Positions 34,701-44,068 of a stretch of 64,000 nt of DNA are shown piece after piece. Below the pieces are notes generated by a model. It saw only the letters and a program-made list of their open reading frames with translations. It was not told the DNA's origin and searched no databases. The translations under genes and the position numbers were made by a program. Positions within the stretch are counted from its first letter, which is position 1, and the number at the start of each line of letters is the position of its first letter. Origin of the DNA: Cyanophora paradoxa (lineage: Eukaryota > Glaucocystophyceae > Cyanophorales > Cyanophoraceae); the NCBI GenBank assembly GCA_004431415.1, contig QPMI01000511.1, forward strand, positions 1-64,000. The letters are read 5' to 3'.

Positions 34701-35536
34701 CGAGAGCGACACCTCCAGCGCCTGCCCGCCCCGCCCCGCGGCGCGACCCCGGCGCGTCAGGCGCGCCCCGCCGGCCGCGGCGAGGCGGCGGGGCGCACGC
34801 GGCCGGCGACGAGGAGCGGGTTGGCGGCGGCGAAGGCGGCGATGCGCTCCGCGTCGTACCGCTCCGGGTCCGCGCTCAGCTGGGGCGGGGGTGAGGCGGG
34901 GAGGGCGCGGAGCGGCGGCGGGCGGCGGGGCACCTTGCCGCCGCGGGAGAAGGGCTTCCCCGCGAACGAGAGGAGGGCGATGGCGCCGGCGACGGCGGCG
35001 AGCGGCACGTCCTCGAACTGCGCCGCCAGCGCCGACGCCTGCGACGCCAGCTCCGACGCGTCCATCCCGCCCGCGCCGCCCGCCGCCGCACTCGCCGCCG
35101 CCCCCGCCGCCGCGGCCGCGGCGAAGAGCGCCGGGGCGAAGCTGTGGAGCCGGGTCTCGGACGTCGAGGGCGTGCCCCGCAGCGCCTCCTCAGCGTTCTT
35201 CAGAGCCTCCGATGTCCTTTGGAGGAGCTCCTCCCACCCGAGCGACGCGCTCGGAACCGCCGGGCCGACTGCCCGCTTGGATACGCGCCGGGTCGAGGGA
35301 TGACGCGCGGGGCCGAAGCTCGGCCGCTGAATACTGAACTCCGCGCGCTTGAATCGCCGGTGCACAGCTTGCGGGACGCTGGCCGGACCGGCGCGGATCG
35401 CACTGCGAGCGCGTGCACCAGCCGGAACCGGCCGGGCGAGGCTCAAGGGCGACGCGGGAGCGACGAAGGCCTGCAGCGTCGGGGCCTGTGACCGAGAAGG
35501 CCGCTCCGGCCGCGAGTCCGGCGCGGCCGGCTGCAT
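31702..35536 (-). CDS. ABC1K / UbiB-family atypical protein kinase, probably plastid-targeted
   Basis: Minus-strand multi-exon gene. All hallmarks of the ABC1/ADCK/UbiB family are present in order: QRIGYQAEYLRRLL; the KxGQ segment PTYIKLGQSLSCRPDL with DELVLLQDQ (about 34,475-34,380); FREEIGREPSE and QIFSEISPEPVAAASLGQVY with the Ala-rich nucleotide loop; GEEVALKVQRPGL (catalytic Lys); SLFDELDYVLEAANAARFE; RVLVLEWIDGFK; HADPHPGNIFAMRDGRLAYI and DFGMMAEL (33,310-33,165); and the long C-terminal helical part ending PPQARSAQ at 31702. Family members regulate prenyl-quinone and lipid metabolism in plastids or mitochondria. The N-terminus is rich in Ser, Arg and Ala with AFVAPASPLSLARPVP, recalling glaucophyte and red-algal transit peptides with an early Phe. 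The true first exon may differ, because gacgctgcag before AFVAP looks like an acceptor. Several introns are GC-AG, for example after ARFE, VQE and LPQ. Confidence 0.95.
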
Positions 35537-36198
35537 GCTTACGAGGCCGGGGGAACCGAGATTATAAGGTCACTTGCCTATGCCGCCCGTCAATACCGCT
35601 AGCGCTGCGCTTGTGCTATCCGGATCCGTGCTTCGGCCGCTGCTGAGACGCACGCACGCGCGCGGGCGTGCAAGGTTTCGACGGGGGGTACACTCACGAA
35701 AGAGAATTCACGGTATGCGCATGCGCAGCCGGCCTGTCGATATCCGCGGCTCAAGCAGCGCGCGGCCGAGGCGGCCAGTGGCCACTCGAGTTCGCGGCGC
35801 TGGCCGATCGCGAGGCGAGCATTTCCGATCCGAGGCGGCTGTGCATGCACGTGGACGCCGAGTTTGTTCAGCCTGGCGGGTGCAAAACTGAAGACCAGTA
35901 TTTGTACCCAGTATACGTATCTGCATACTAGCTACGCTAGCGCTGCAATAGATGATCAGTACTGAGAATCAGTGACAAACCACTGACGGAGACCGCTAGC
36001 TACGCAATAGGTGACTACCACTGACTAGTAGTGAGCGAGAGAGAAAGGGCGTCTGCGTCGCCGAGAGATTAGAGAGCTAGAAAAAAGAGACAGTATGCGT
36101 GTTATGCGCGGGGCTCGAGCTCCGCCCGCTCGCCCGAAGCAGCTGCCGCGTCCGCGACAGCGATGTGCGGGTGGAGCGATGCCGAGTACCTCCAGAGC
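35537..36198. other. Spacer upstream of ABC1K and downstream of the Romo1-like gene
   Basis: About 660 bp. It should contain the ABC1K promoter and possibly a first exon. Short repeated words include ctagctacgctagcgc and cagtactgagaatcagtgacaaaccactgac (35,930-35,990). No coding feature or RNA gene is supported. Confidence 0.5.
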
Positions 36199-36649
36199 TC
36201 AGGCTCGCCATGCGCCTGCTCCAAGCAACCCCTGCGCAGCATCGGTCACGCGCAGAACCAGGAGCGGCGCGCCTTCGAGGCGCCGACCGGAGGAAGCCGC
36301 TGCGTCGTCGATCAGCAGGCGCTGCGTTGCCCGGAGAGCATACGTGGCGCACCCGATGCCCAGGATGCCGGCAAAGAAGAGGCCGCCCTTGAAAGCACGC
36401 GGCAAGACGTTCCTGGTGATGTGCCCGGCCGCCGACTGGTTTCTCGACCTCATCGAGGCGCCTCCGGTAAGGATGCCCATGGTAGCGCCCGCCTGCGGAT
36501 GCGGCGATCGGACGCGGAGGCGCCGGAGGGAGAGACGCGCATCGGTGACGAATGAGAGAGAGGCGCCGCACCACCCCGCCCATCGCGGCACCCATGCCGA
36601 CGTTGCGCATACAGTTCTCCGCCTTCCGGCGGTTTGCGGCGTACGACAT
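36199..36649 (-). CDS. Romo1/Mgr2-like small membrane protein
   Basis: Two exons, 36649-36575 and 36492-36199, joined in phase 0 by an 82-nt GT-AG intron. The product starts MSYAANRRKAENCMRNVGMG, followed by AAMGGAGATMGILTGGASM (a Gly-zipper helix), a basic loop, and a second helix, GGLFFAGILGIGCATYAL. A C-terminal extension ends LLGAGAWRA. Cys-x4-GxGxxxGG, a Gly-rich helix and an F-x-x-x-L-G-I-G second helix resemble Romo1/Mgr2 proteins of the mitochondrial inner membrane, where Mgr2 gates TIM23 lateral release. The family is short and divergent, so this is moderate. The C-terminal extension of about 45 residues is longer than usual. It shares a 331-bp divergent region with the next gene. 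Confidence 0.5.
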
Positions 36650-36980
36650 GCCGGAGCGCGGAGTCGCACTGAAGTCCCGCAGGCAGCAGTCGCTGCAGTC
36701 CGCTCAGGCGGGTACAGGGCAACAAGAGGATGGTGGTGAGCACCCGGCCCTCCTAGCGCTCCCATGCGTCTTCCGCGGCACCCGTTAGAGCCTGGAAACG
36801 TATCCCGCGCACTCTAAGCTTTCCGCCCGCCCAACGCCATCTCCATGATCTCCGACCGGCGGCCCTGCGGGCCTTCGCTCCGCTTTCCGTCGCTGATCGT
36901 TCGTTCCGCCTCGTGTGCTCCCGTGAATCGCGCAGCTTCAACTCAAGGTCCTGCCTACGGTGCGAAGATTCTTGCAGGCG
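36650..36980. promoter_or_regulatory. Divergent upstream region, Romo1-like / beta-strand-rich genes
   Basis: A 331-bp gap between two outward start codons. An open frame starting near 36,845 (MISDRRPCGPSLRF) could be an upstream exon of the plus-strand gene, but no convincing splice to it was found. No core promoter motif is recognised. Confidence 0.35.
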
Positions 36981-37504
36981 ATGCCGCCCCAGACGCGCCG
37001 CGCGACCGGGCAGCGGCCGGATTCTCTAGTACGCCTTCGATCGCTAATCGAGAGCATACGGACGCAGTATGGGGTCGGCATCGAGAAGCAGTGGAACCTG
37101 GACAACACAACGACGCTTGTCGTCGGCGGCGAAGGCCTGTTCAACGGGCAGTCCCAATTGCGGGTGGAAGTGAACAAGCGATACCTGCCGACGGGGACGA
37201 CCATCCGGTTACAGCTGCAGCCGTCGCAGAGCGTCGGCGTGGAGAAGTCTTTCAAGATCAACGAGAACACCGACATGACCATCGGCGGCGACGCGATGCT
37301 CAGCGGCAAGTCGAGCGTGCGGCTTGCCTTCCAGCGGAAGATCTCCTTCGACACGGGCCTTTTCGAGGACTGGTGCGCCGCCGCCTCTGCTCCCCTCCGC
37401 CCCACTCCTCTTCGCCTCGCCCGCTCGTTGCTGCCGCATCTGACGCGTTCGGGTGCGCAGGGTCGTATGATGGCGGCGGAGGCATGCAGCAGAAAGCCCA
37501 CTAG
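36981..37504 (+). CDS. Unrecognised beta-strand-rich protein
   Basis: The main exon reads MPPQTRRATGQRPDSLVRLR, then SIRTQYGVGIEKQWNLDN, TTTLVVGGEGLFNGQSQLRV, VNKRYLPTGTTIRLQLQ and VGVEKSFKINENTDMTIGGD, with SSVRLAFQRKISFDTGLFED. Alternating polar and hydrophobic residues in strands of 8-10, joined by short N-G or T-G turns, suggest a beta barrel or beta sandwich, such as an organelle outer-membrane protein. I do not recognise a family. The end is unsure. A GC-AG intron starting after 37,376 would give the tail SYDGGGGMQQKAH with a stop at 37504; a GT donor two bases earlier leads to an early stop. The start could also be upstream. Confidence 0.4.
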
Positions 37505-37577
37505 CTAGGATCACGGCGTGTGTCTTAATCAGAGCAGCAGTCTTTCATTCTCAGCGATGGCCCGGCGAGAGCGGGCG

Positions 37578-40500
37578 TCACAGGAAGGGGGCGACGAGCC
37601 TCAGGAGCACGCGCCGGCGGGCGCGGCGGAGGGCGTCGACGGCGGTGCGCAGGACGGGCGGGAAGCGCCGGACGACGCCCGGCCCGGAGGAGAGCACGTG
37701 CTCCTCCAGCTCGCGCATCGGGTACTGCCGCCGCCGCCCGCCCCCCACCCCGCTCAGCCGGCGCGCCGGGCGCCGGGCGGGGCGGTGCGGGCAGTCGGAG
37801 GCGTGCCTGGACGAGGTGGGACGGGCACCCGGGGCCGTGGGCGTGCCCGCCTTCCGCCTGCGGGCCGCGCGGGGCGGCGTCAAGCGGGGCGGCGGGGGCG
37901 CAAGGGGCGGGAGAGGGAAGCGGGGCGCGCGGCGGGGGCGGCGGGGCAGTGGAGCAGGTCGGGGAAGAGGGCGCGGAAGGCCTGCGGGGCCGGCTCGCTT
38001 GCGGCTGCGCGGCGCGAAGCCGCCGGGCGGGCAGCGGGGGCGAGATCTAGAGATGAAGCAGCGCACCTCCGTGTTCCTCCGCGCTGCCCGGCGTTAGTCG
38101 GCTGGGCGAGGGGCCCGCGAGGCGGGCGGGGCCGCACCGGCGGCGTTCCAGGCGTCGAAGGCGGCCTCGGAGGCGGGGTCCCGCAGCTCGGGCGGGAGGG
38201 GCCCGGGCCCCGCTGGGAGGCCCAGGTGCTCCCGCCACAGCGCGCACCGCAGCCCGTGCGCGAACCCGCGCGCCGCGTCACGCGGGGCGGGGGAGGGAGG
38301 GGCGGGGAGCGGGGGCACTTGGCGGCGGGGAAGGGCCGGCCGCCGAGGAGGGAGGGGACCTTGGCGGCGTCCCCGACCGCCACGCACGTCTACCCCCCCC
38401 GTCCCTGAGGCGGCGGGGCGGGGCTCGGGGGGCGAGGGGGCGGGGCGGGCCTCGGAGTCGTGGCGGGCGGCGAGGGAGCGCTCGTTGAGGTTGGCGCTCC
38501 CCACCAGCGCCAGCTCGTCGTCCACCACCATCAACTGTTTTGCCCCGCCCCTCAGGCCCCGCCCCGCCCCCGCCCCCGCCCCCGCCCCGGCTGCTCCGGA
38601 AGGAGGAGGAGGGGCCGGTGACCTTGGCGTGGACGTAGACCTGGGCGGGGCGGGGCGTCGGGCCGAGGGGAGGGCGGGGCGGGGCGGGCCGAGGGCTGCC
38701 TTGGTGGAGACGTGGCGCCCGCCGACGAGGCCGCAGGTCCGCAGCGAGCAGACGGAGAGGTACCTGCGGCGCCGCCATCGGGGCGGGGCCGGCGCGGGCT
38801 GGAGGCTGGAGGCCGGGGCAGGGGACCGGGCGACGTCGGCGGCGGGGCGGCGGGCGCGGATGGCGGCGACGACGGAGCCCTCGCCGCGCCCCAGCGAGCG
38901 GTGCTGCCGCCCGCCCCTCGGCCCCGCGCGAGCCTGCAGGCCTCGCGCGAGCGGGGGCGGGGGCGGGGCGGGCCTGCCAGGCGATGAGGGCCTCGTTGGA
39001 GAGGGCGCGGGCCCCCTCCTCGGGCGTCTCCGGCAGCACCTGCCCCGCAGGCCACTCGAAGGGGGAGGGCGGGAGGAGGGCGCGAGAAGCACCAGGTAGA
39101 CGCGGAAGGGCTGCCCGCTGCGTGGCGCGCACGCGCCCGCCGGTCACGACCGCAGCACGCGAAATGCGGGCGCAGGCGGCGCGGCGCGCCTGTCGAAGGC
39201 CCGGCAGACGCGCTCGACGATGGCGGCCGCGACCTGCCGCGGGGCGCTCAGCCGTCGGATCCCCCCGCGAGGGCGGCGCGGGCGGCACGCACGCGGTTGC
39301 CTAGAGCCTCGCGGTCCATTGGGTCGTGGTCCCTGCGGCCCGCCCGGCGGCAGGACGGCGCTCAGGCCGGCGCTCCCACGCGCAGCCCCGCCCCTCCGAC
39401 CTGTGCCCCGTCGACGAGATGAAGAACTGCGGCGATAGGCGCAGCGGGTGGGCGAAGTGCGGAAGGAGCGCTGGCGCCGGCGGGAATCGAGCCTGGTTCT
39501 CGATGTAGACGAAGTGGCGGGCGCCCTCGATGGCCCGCACGTACGCCTCGTGGATCGACCTGCGCCGACTTCGCGTCTGAGTTCTCCGAGGCTTCTGACG
39601 GGGCCGCAGGGCGCCGCCCCCGCCACGCTTTCCAGAGGACGGCGGGCAAGACGCACCGCTCGGCGCGGGCGCCGGCGCCGGCAACCCACTCGGGAAGCGT
39701 CCGGAGCACCTGGGGGCCAGTTCAGGCCAGGAAGAACAGGGATAAGACTGGGCGATCGGGCTGCGTGCCTGGACGATGCAGGTACCCTGCGGGCGCGGCG
39801 AAGGGGGCAGGGCCTCCGCCGGGAGGGATACGACGAAAGGCAGGCGGCGGCGGGCCGCCCGCAGCTCGCAGAACCCGTTCCACGCCTGCGGTGCACTCGG
39901 TTTCCAAGCCTCGGAGAGCGCTCAAAGAGAGGCGGCGGGCCTGGGCGAATCGGTGGGCGACGTCCCGCGCCGCGGCGCCGTCCACCCGCGCCCCGCTGCG
40001 CGCACGTCGCGTTGGCCGGGCAGGAGAGAGGCGGAGGGGCGCGGGCCGCGCTCGCCAGTCGTGCCAGGGGAGGCGGGGCAGCGCCTCGCGGTCGAGGCCG
40101 TCGACCAGCAGCTCCTCCCCCTCCGGCATCCCGATCTCGGCGTGCATGTAGTCCTTCCCTGGAGCACTCGGAGCTTCAGGAGGCGCGGGCCGGGGCTGGG
40201 GGTGCATGGGGGGCTGGAGGGCGCGCGGACCGGCCCAGGTGCTGCCGGTGGGGTCTGCGACGAGGTGCTGCGGGGGCCCCACGCGTGGGCGTCGGCGCGA
40301 GCGGGCCGCCCGGCGAGGCCTAGAGGCTCAGGCGGGCAGGCGGGCAGGCAGGCGGGCGGGCGGGCGCCTCCGGGGTATCGTAGCGGCCGAGGCAGAGGTC
40401 TGCGCGGGCGCCGCCAGTCGAGGGGCAGAGCAAGGCGGCCGCCGGTCCGGTGCGGACCGATGCCGGAGACGAAGGCAGTGTCCTGGTCCGTCACGACGAG

Positions 40501-42199
40501 CTGCGAAGGCCGCGTCATTCCCGGGCCCCGCGGAGAGGGCGCCGCGTGCGCCCCGCCGACCTTATCGTGCAGCGCGAAGCGGAGGACGCGCGTATACCGG
40601 ATCTTGGGGGCCTGCAGCGCCGGGGCCGGCAGAGGGTCGGGCGGGGGCGTCGCGGTCGAGCGCGGGAGGCGGCCGGGGCGCCGCACCCTCAGCACGAAGA
40701 CGTTCCGGGGGTGGAGGCGCCGAAGAGCTTTAGCCGCCCGCCCGCTGAGGTGGTGCCTGCTCCGCCGCTCAAGGCAGGCCGCCCGCGCTGCGGCAGGCCT
40801 GGGCCTAGGACCAAGCCGCACTTGTACAGGGCGTCGCTCTGCGGCCGGTGCGGGGTCGACGCAGCGTCTCCCGCGAGGAGCAGGAGGGGAGGGGGAGGGT
40901 TGCGCGCACGTTGTTCCAGACCAGCAGGAACACGCGGACGCCCTCCGCTGCCTTCTTCTCGAGGATCCTGGGGGTACCTCTCACAGGGGGCCGCGCGCTG
41001 GGCTAGCGCTGGGCGGGGGGCGGCGCCGCCGACCGGAGGAGCTGGGAGGAGGGTACCGGGCCCTCCGGCCCCCGCAAGAGGTACAGTTCCGGAGTGAACC
41101 TACGCAAGAGGGGGGGAGGAGGGGGGGGGGAGCGGCGGGAGGAAACGGGATGGAAAAGGGGGTACAACGATGAGGGGAGGGGGTACCACCAATCGCTGAG
41201 GAGGATCTCGCGCCGGGAGGCGAGCAGGGCGTCGTGCACGGCGGCGAAGTAGTCTGCAGCGGTTTCCGCTCAGAGAATTGAGCATCGGAATGGGATGCGC
41301 CGAAGCCGCCGCTCGCGCACCTTTGCCGTCCACAAACCTGCCGGCCGGCTGCGGGTGAGGCGCAGGAGGGCGGGGGCTGGGGAGCTGCGCGGCGCACGCA
41401 CCAGGCGGCGTTGATGCAGAGGCGGGGCGGGGAGAAGCAAAGGGCGTCGGGGGAGGGCTCCGGCTCCCCGCCCCCGTCCCACGCGGGGGCCGAAGGGGCC
41501 TGCGGCAAGATCGGCGCCGGCCGCGGGAAGGGGTCGAGGGGCGGGCGGGGACGGAGTCAAGCTCGAAGCTGGGTCGCGGGCCTCGGCTGCGGGCGCCCCA
41601 CGAGAGGACGGCGTGTCCCTGCAGCGCGCGCAGCGCGAGCGAGGGCCGCGGGACGGTCGCCACCACGCGGGGCTCCGCGCGCTGCGGACGTCAGGATCGA
41701 CGTTCAGCTTGCTTGCACTGCAGGGTTGGGACGGCCTGCTCTCACCGCGATGCGGGCGGCGATGCGTTGGACCCACACGTCGCGCTCATCGCGCGTCGCC
41801 GTGCTGAAGCGAAGACGCCCGACGCCGGCACGCGACGGCGGGGAGAGCAGCACGCCGGTCTCGCCCTGCGCCGCGACGCCCGCGCCGAGGAGGGAGACCG
41901 CACGGCGCGGCTCCTGCAAATTCGAAATGAGCGCCGCGCATCAGCAAGCCGCGCATATGATACCGCCGCGCATCAGCAAGCCGCGCATATGATACCGCTG
42001 CTTAATTCCAAACCTTCAAAGTCGTTGGGGTTGCGTAAACGGCGAGAGCGCCGTCACCGAGAACGAGCCACGCAGGCAATCGGCGGAGAGAGCGGGAAGA
42101 GCGGCGCGCGAGCAGGACGGCGCCCTCGACGAGCGCGGGAGGGCTCCCGAGCTGCTCGATGGCGCTCCCGTGCACCAGTGGGCCGCTGCCGCGCGGCAT
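37578..42199 (-). CDS. Phospholipase D with N-terminal PH-like domain
   Basis: Minus-strand multi-exon gene. The start at 42199 reads MPRGSGPLVHGSAIEQLG, then a PH-like domain with AWLVLGDGALAVYATPTTLK and RLRFSTATRDERDVWVQRIA. The catalytic part has AVHDALLASRREILLSDWW, FTPELYLLRGPEG, ILEKKAAEGVRVFLLVWNN, ALYKCGLVLG and LHPRNVFVLR. HKD motif 1 is ALHDK/LVVTDQDTAFVSGI (about 40,575-40,490). LPRLPWHDWRA follows, then IHEAYVRAIEGARHFVYIEN, NEALIAWQ and YLSVCSLRTCGL. HKD motif 2 is VYVHAK/LMVVDDELALVGSANLNERS (38,640-38,470). Both HxKxxxxD motifs are rebuilt by splicing exactly inside the motif. PLD hydrolyses phosphatidylcholine to phosphatidate and choline at membranes. The C-terminal part includes LRCALWREHLGLP and ARRNTEV, and ends LLRLVAPFL. 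I see the PH-like domain but no clear PX domain; an upstream exon could be missing. Several introns are GC-AG. Confidence 0.92.
41932..41995. repeat. Perfect 32-bp tandem duplication in PLD intron 1
   Basis: The 32-bp unit cgccgcgcatcagcaagccg plus cgcatatgatac occurs twice with no difference, at 41932-41963 and 41964-41995. It lies inside the first PLD intron (42013-41914, 100 nt), between donor gtttgg and acceptor tttgcag. It accounts for about two thirds of that intron. Confidence 0.95.
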
Positions 42200-42390
42200 C
42201 GTCCTCCAGCTGAGGGTACCCCGCCGGCCCGCGGCCGGGAGGCGGCACGGACCTGCGCATGCGCGGCGGCTCCCACGAGCTGTCGCGCAGCTCTCTACAG
42301 CGTGTGTTGCTAGCCCACGGGCCCCGCCGGATGCCTCGGCTCGGCAATGCATATACAGTACGTGTACTCTAACTGCTCTGTGTAGCTCAG

Positions 42391-43755
42391 CTAACTCAGC
42401 TGGCGATGCGGGGCGGGCCGGGGCCCGGGGCGCGGCTGCACAGGGGCCGCCTTCCTTGCGCCCGCCAGCTGCGGCGGGGGCGAGGATCGCGGCTGCTCGC
42501 AGAAGACGGCCAGGCCGGCCCCGACGGGCGGCCGCGCCTGCCGCGCCTCCGGCTCGGCGCCGTTCTCCATCCCCGCCGCCTGCTCGCGCCGGTGAGGGGC
42601 CGCGCATGCGCTGCGGGCGCCGGCCCGGCGGCGCCCGGTGGCGCGCGCACCGCTGTCATGCGCGCGCGGCAGCGGCGGATGGCGTGTCCAATGTCGATCG
42701 CATTCTGCGGGCCGTGCGAATGAGGCGAGCGAAGCGCAGGAGGGGCAGACTCCACACCTGCTGCAGGCTCGCCAGATTCTTGTCCGCGAACCGCTGCGCG
42801 GTCGGCATGCGCCAGTCAGCGGGTGCTCGACGGGGCAGCAGGGGGCGGGAAGCGAGGACCAGGCACGCGGACTGCGTTTCGATTTCCTTCTTCAGGGACG
42901 CGACCTGGCTCTCGACCTCCTGCACCGTGCAGCGCGCTTCAGCGAGACGTCGAAGCACAGGCGCGCGGGGCGGACCTTCAGCGTACACCTGGCGCCCGAC
43001 AGCCCGGGGTCGATGATGTCCGGCGCGCGCCGCGGGGAGGCCGAAGAAGAATGGGGTGACCCGCCGCCGAAGAGCGGCCCTTGCGGCGCCGCCGCGCGCT
43101 TGAGGTGCCTCTGCACGGCGCTCGGGTGCCATCCCGACGCTGCGACGCTCTGCGCCTTGTCACTCGCTTCCCGCGCCTTGAACTCTTCGAGAAGCGCGGC
43201 GGCTCTGCGCCCCCAGGAATAAGGCCCTCGAAAGGAGGCGGCGGCCTCGAGCACGCGCCTCGTGTACAGCGCCTCCCGATGCCCGAGCTGCGATGAAAAT
43301 GACCAAAGCTGGCCAAAAGTCGATGAAGATATACGCACAAGCTTCACGGTTTCCGACCGCGCGGCCGCCTGGCGTCCGAGGCGGCCCTGAAGAAGGTGGT
43401 TGCTTTTCAAGAGGCCCTGCAGCTCGCTTTGCAGCTCGAGGGCGAGGCGTTTTCTATACAGAACACGCCACGGAACAGGGGACGCCGCCGCAGCACGCAT
43501 CTCGGCTGCAGGCGGCGTGCTGCTGCCTTCATTCGGGGTGTTCGGCGTGCTCAGAGCGGAAAGGGCCATGCCAGGAAAGTCGCGGAGTGCGACCTCCTTC
43601 CAGAGCTGCTCATCGTGCGCCTCGACAAGCTCGCGCAGTCGTCTACAGCTGGCGCTGACACGAGCGAGGTCGGGCCCCTTGAGGCTCGAAAGAACGTGCA
43701 CGAGTATCTCTGCTGGCAGGCCGAGCAGCGCCGAGTCCGCGGCTTCGGAGGCCAT
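42391..43755 (-). CDS. F-box protein with coiled coil
   Basis: Starts at 43755 with MASEAADSALLGLPAEILVH. The F-box is LGLPAEILVHVLSSLKGPDL with ARVSASCRRLRELVE (residues about 11-45), then LWKEVALRDF. The next part has a helical segment, ALELQSELQGLLKSNHLLQG. An intron that I place after GARCTLK joins EVESQVASLKKEIETQSACL in phase 0. It continues RFADKNLASLQQ and NAIDIGHAIRRCRAHDS, then a Pro-rich tail ending RPAPHRQLS at 42391. F-box proteins bind Skp1 and present substrates to SCF ubiquitin ligases. Here the likely partner interface is the coiled coil, since no LRR, WD or Kelch repeats are seen. The substrate is unknown. It is oriented tail-to-head with PLD, 191 bp upstream of its start, and diverges from the RhoGAP gene. 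Confidence 0.8.
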
Positions 43756-44068
43756 CGGAAGATTAAGCCGCGTACCCCCTGAACCAACGACTCGGTTCCT
43801 TCCAGGCCTGCGAGCCGCGAGCGTATTCGAGCCGTTCTAGCTGACTGAGTTTGAGCTGAAGTGCGCCCGCGCCAGCGGGCAAGCGGAATGAAGTGTGAGC
43901 TGGCTACGCCCGGGTCCCGCCTGCGCTTTCCGAAGCCTCCTCTCACCGCTCTAAGCAGTCCTGGAGCTGTTCGGTTGCAAGCGGAGGCCGCGGACGGAGA
44001 CCGCGTTCGCCCCGCCCGCATCGAATGGGGCGGCCTCGCACCGCGGCCCGTCTGTCCCATCGCTCGAG
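43756..44068. promoter_or_regulatory. Divergent upstream region, F-box / RhoGAP genes
   Basis: A 313-bp gap between two outward-pointing start codons. Apart from gcttcgagccgttctagctgactgagtttg-like sequence near 43,830, nothing distinctive is seen. A promoter role is inferred from position. Confidence 0.35.

Noticed and set aside
35660-35700. aaggtttcgacggggg, resembling the 5' end of a tmRNA
   Set aside because: No tag reading frame or matching 3' tRNA-like half was found, and tmRNA is not expected in nuclear DNA.
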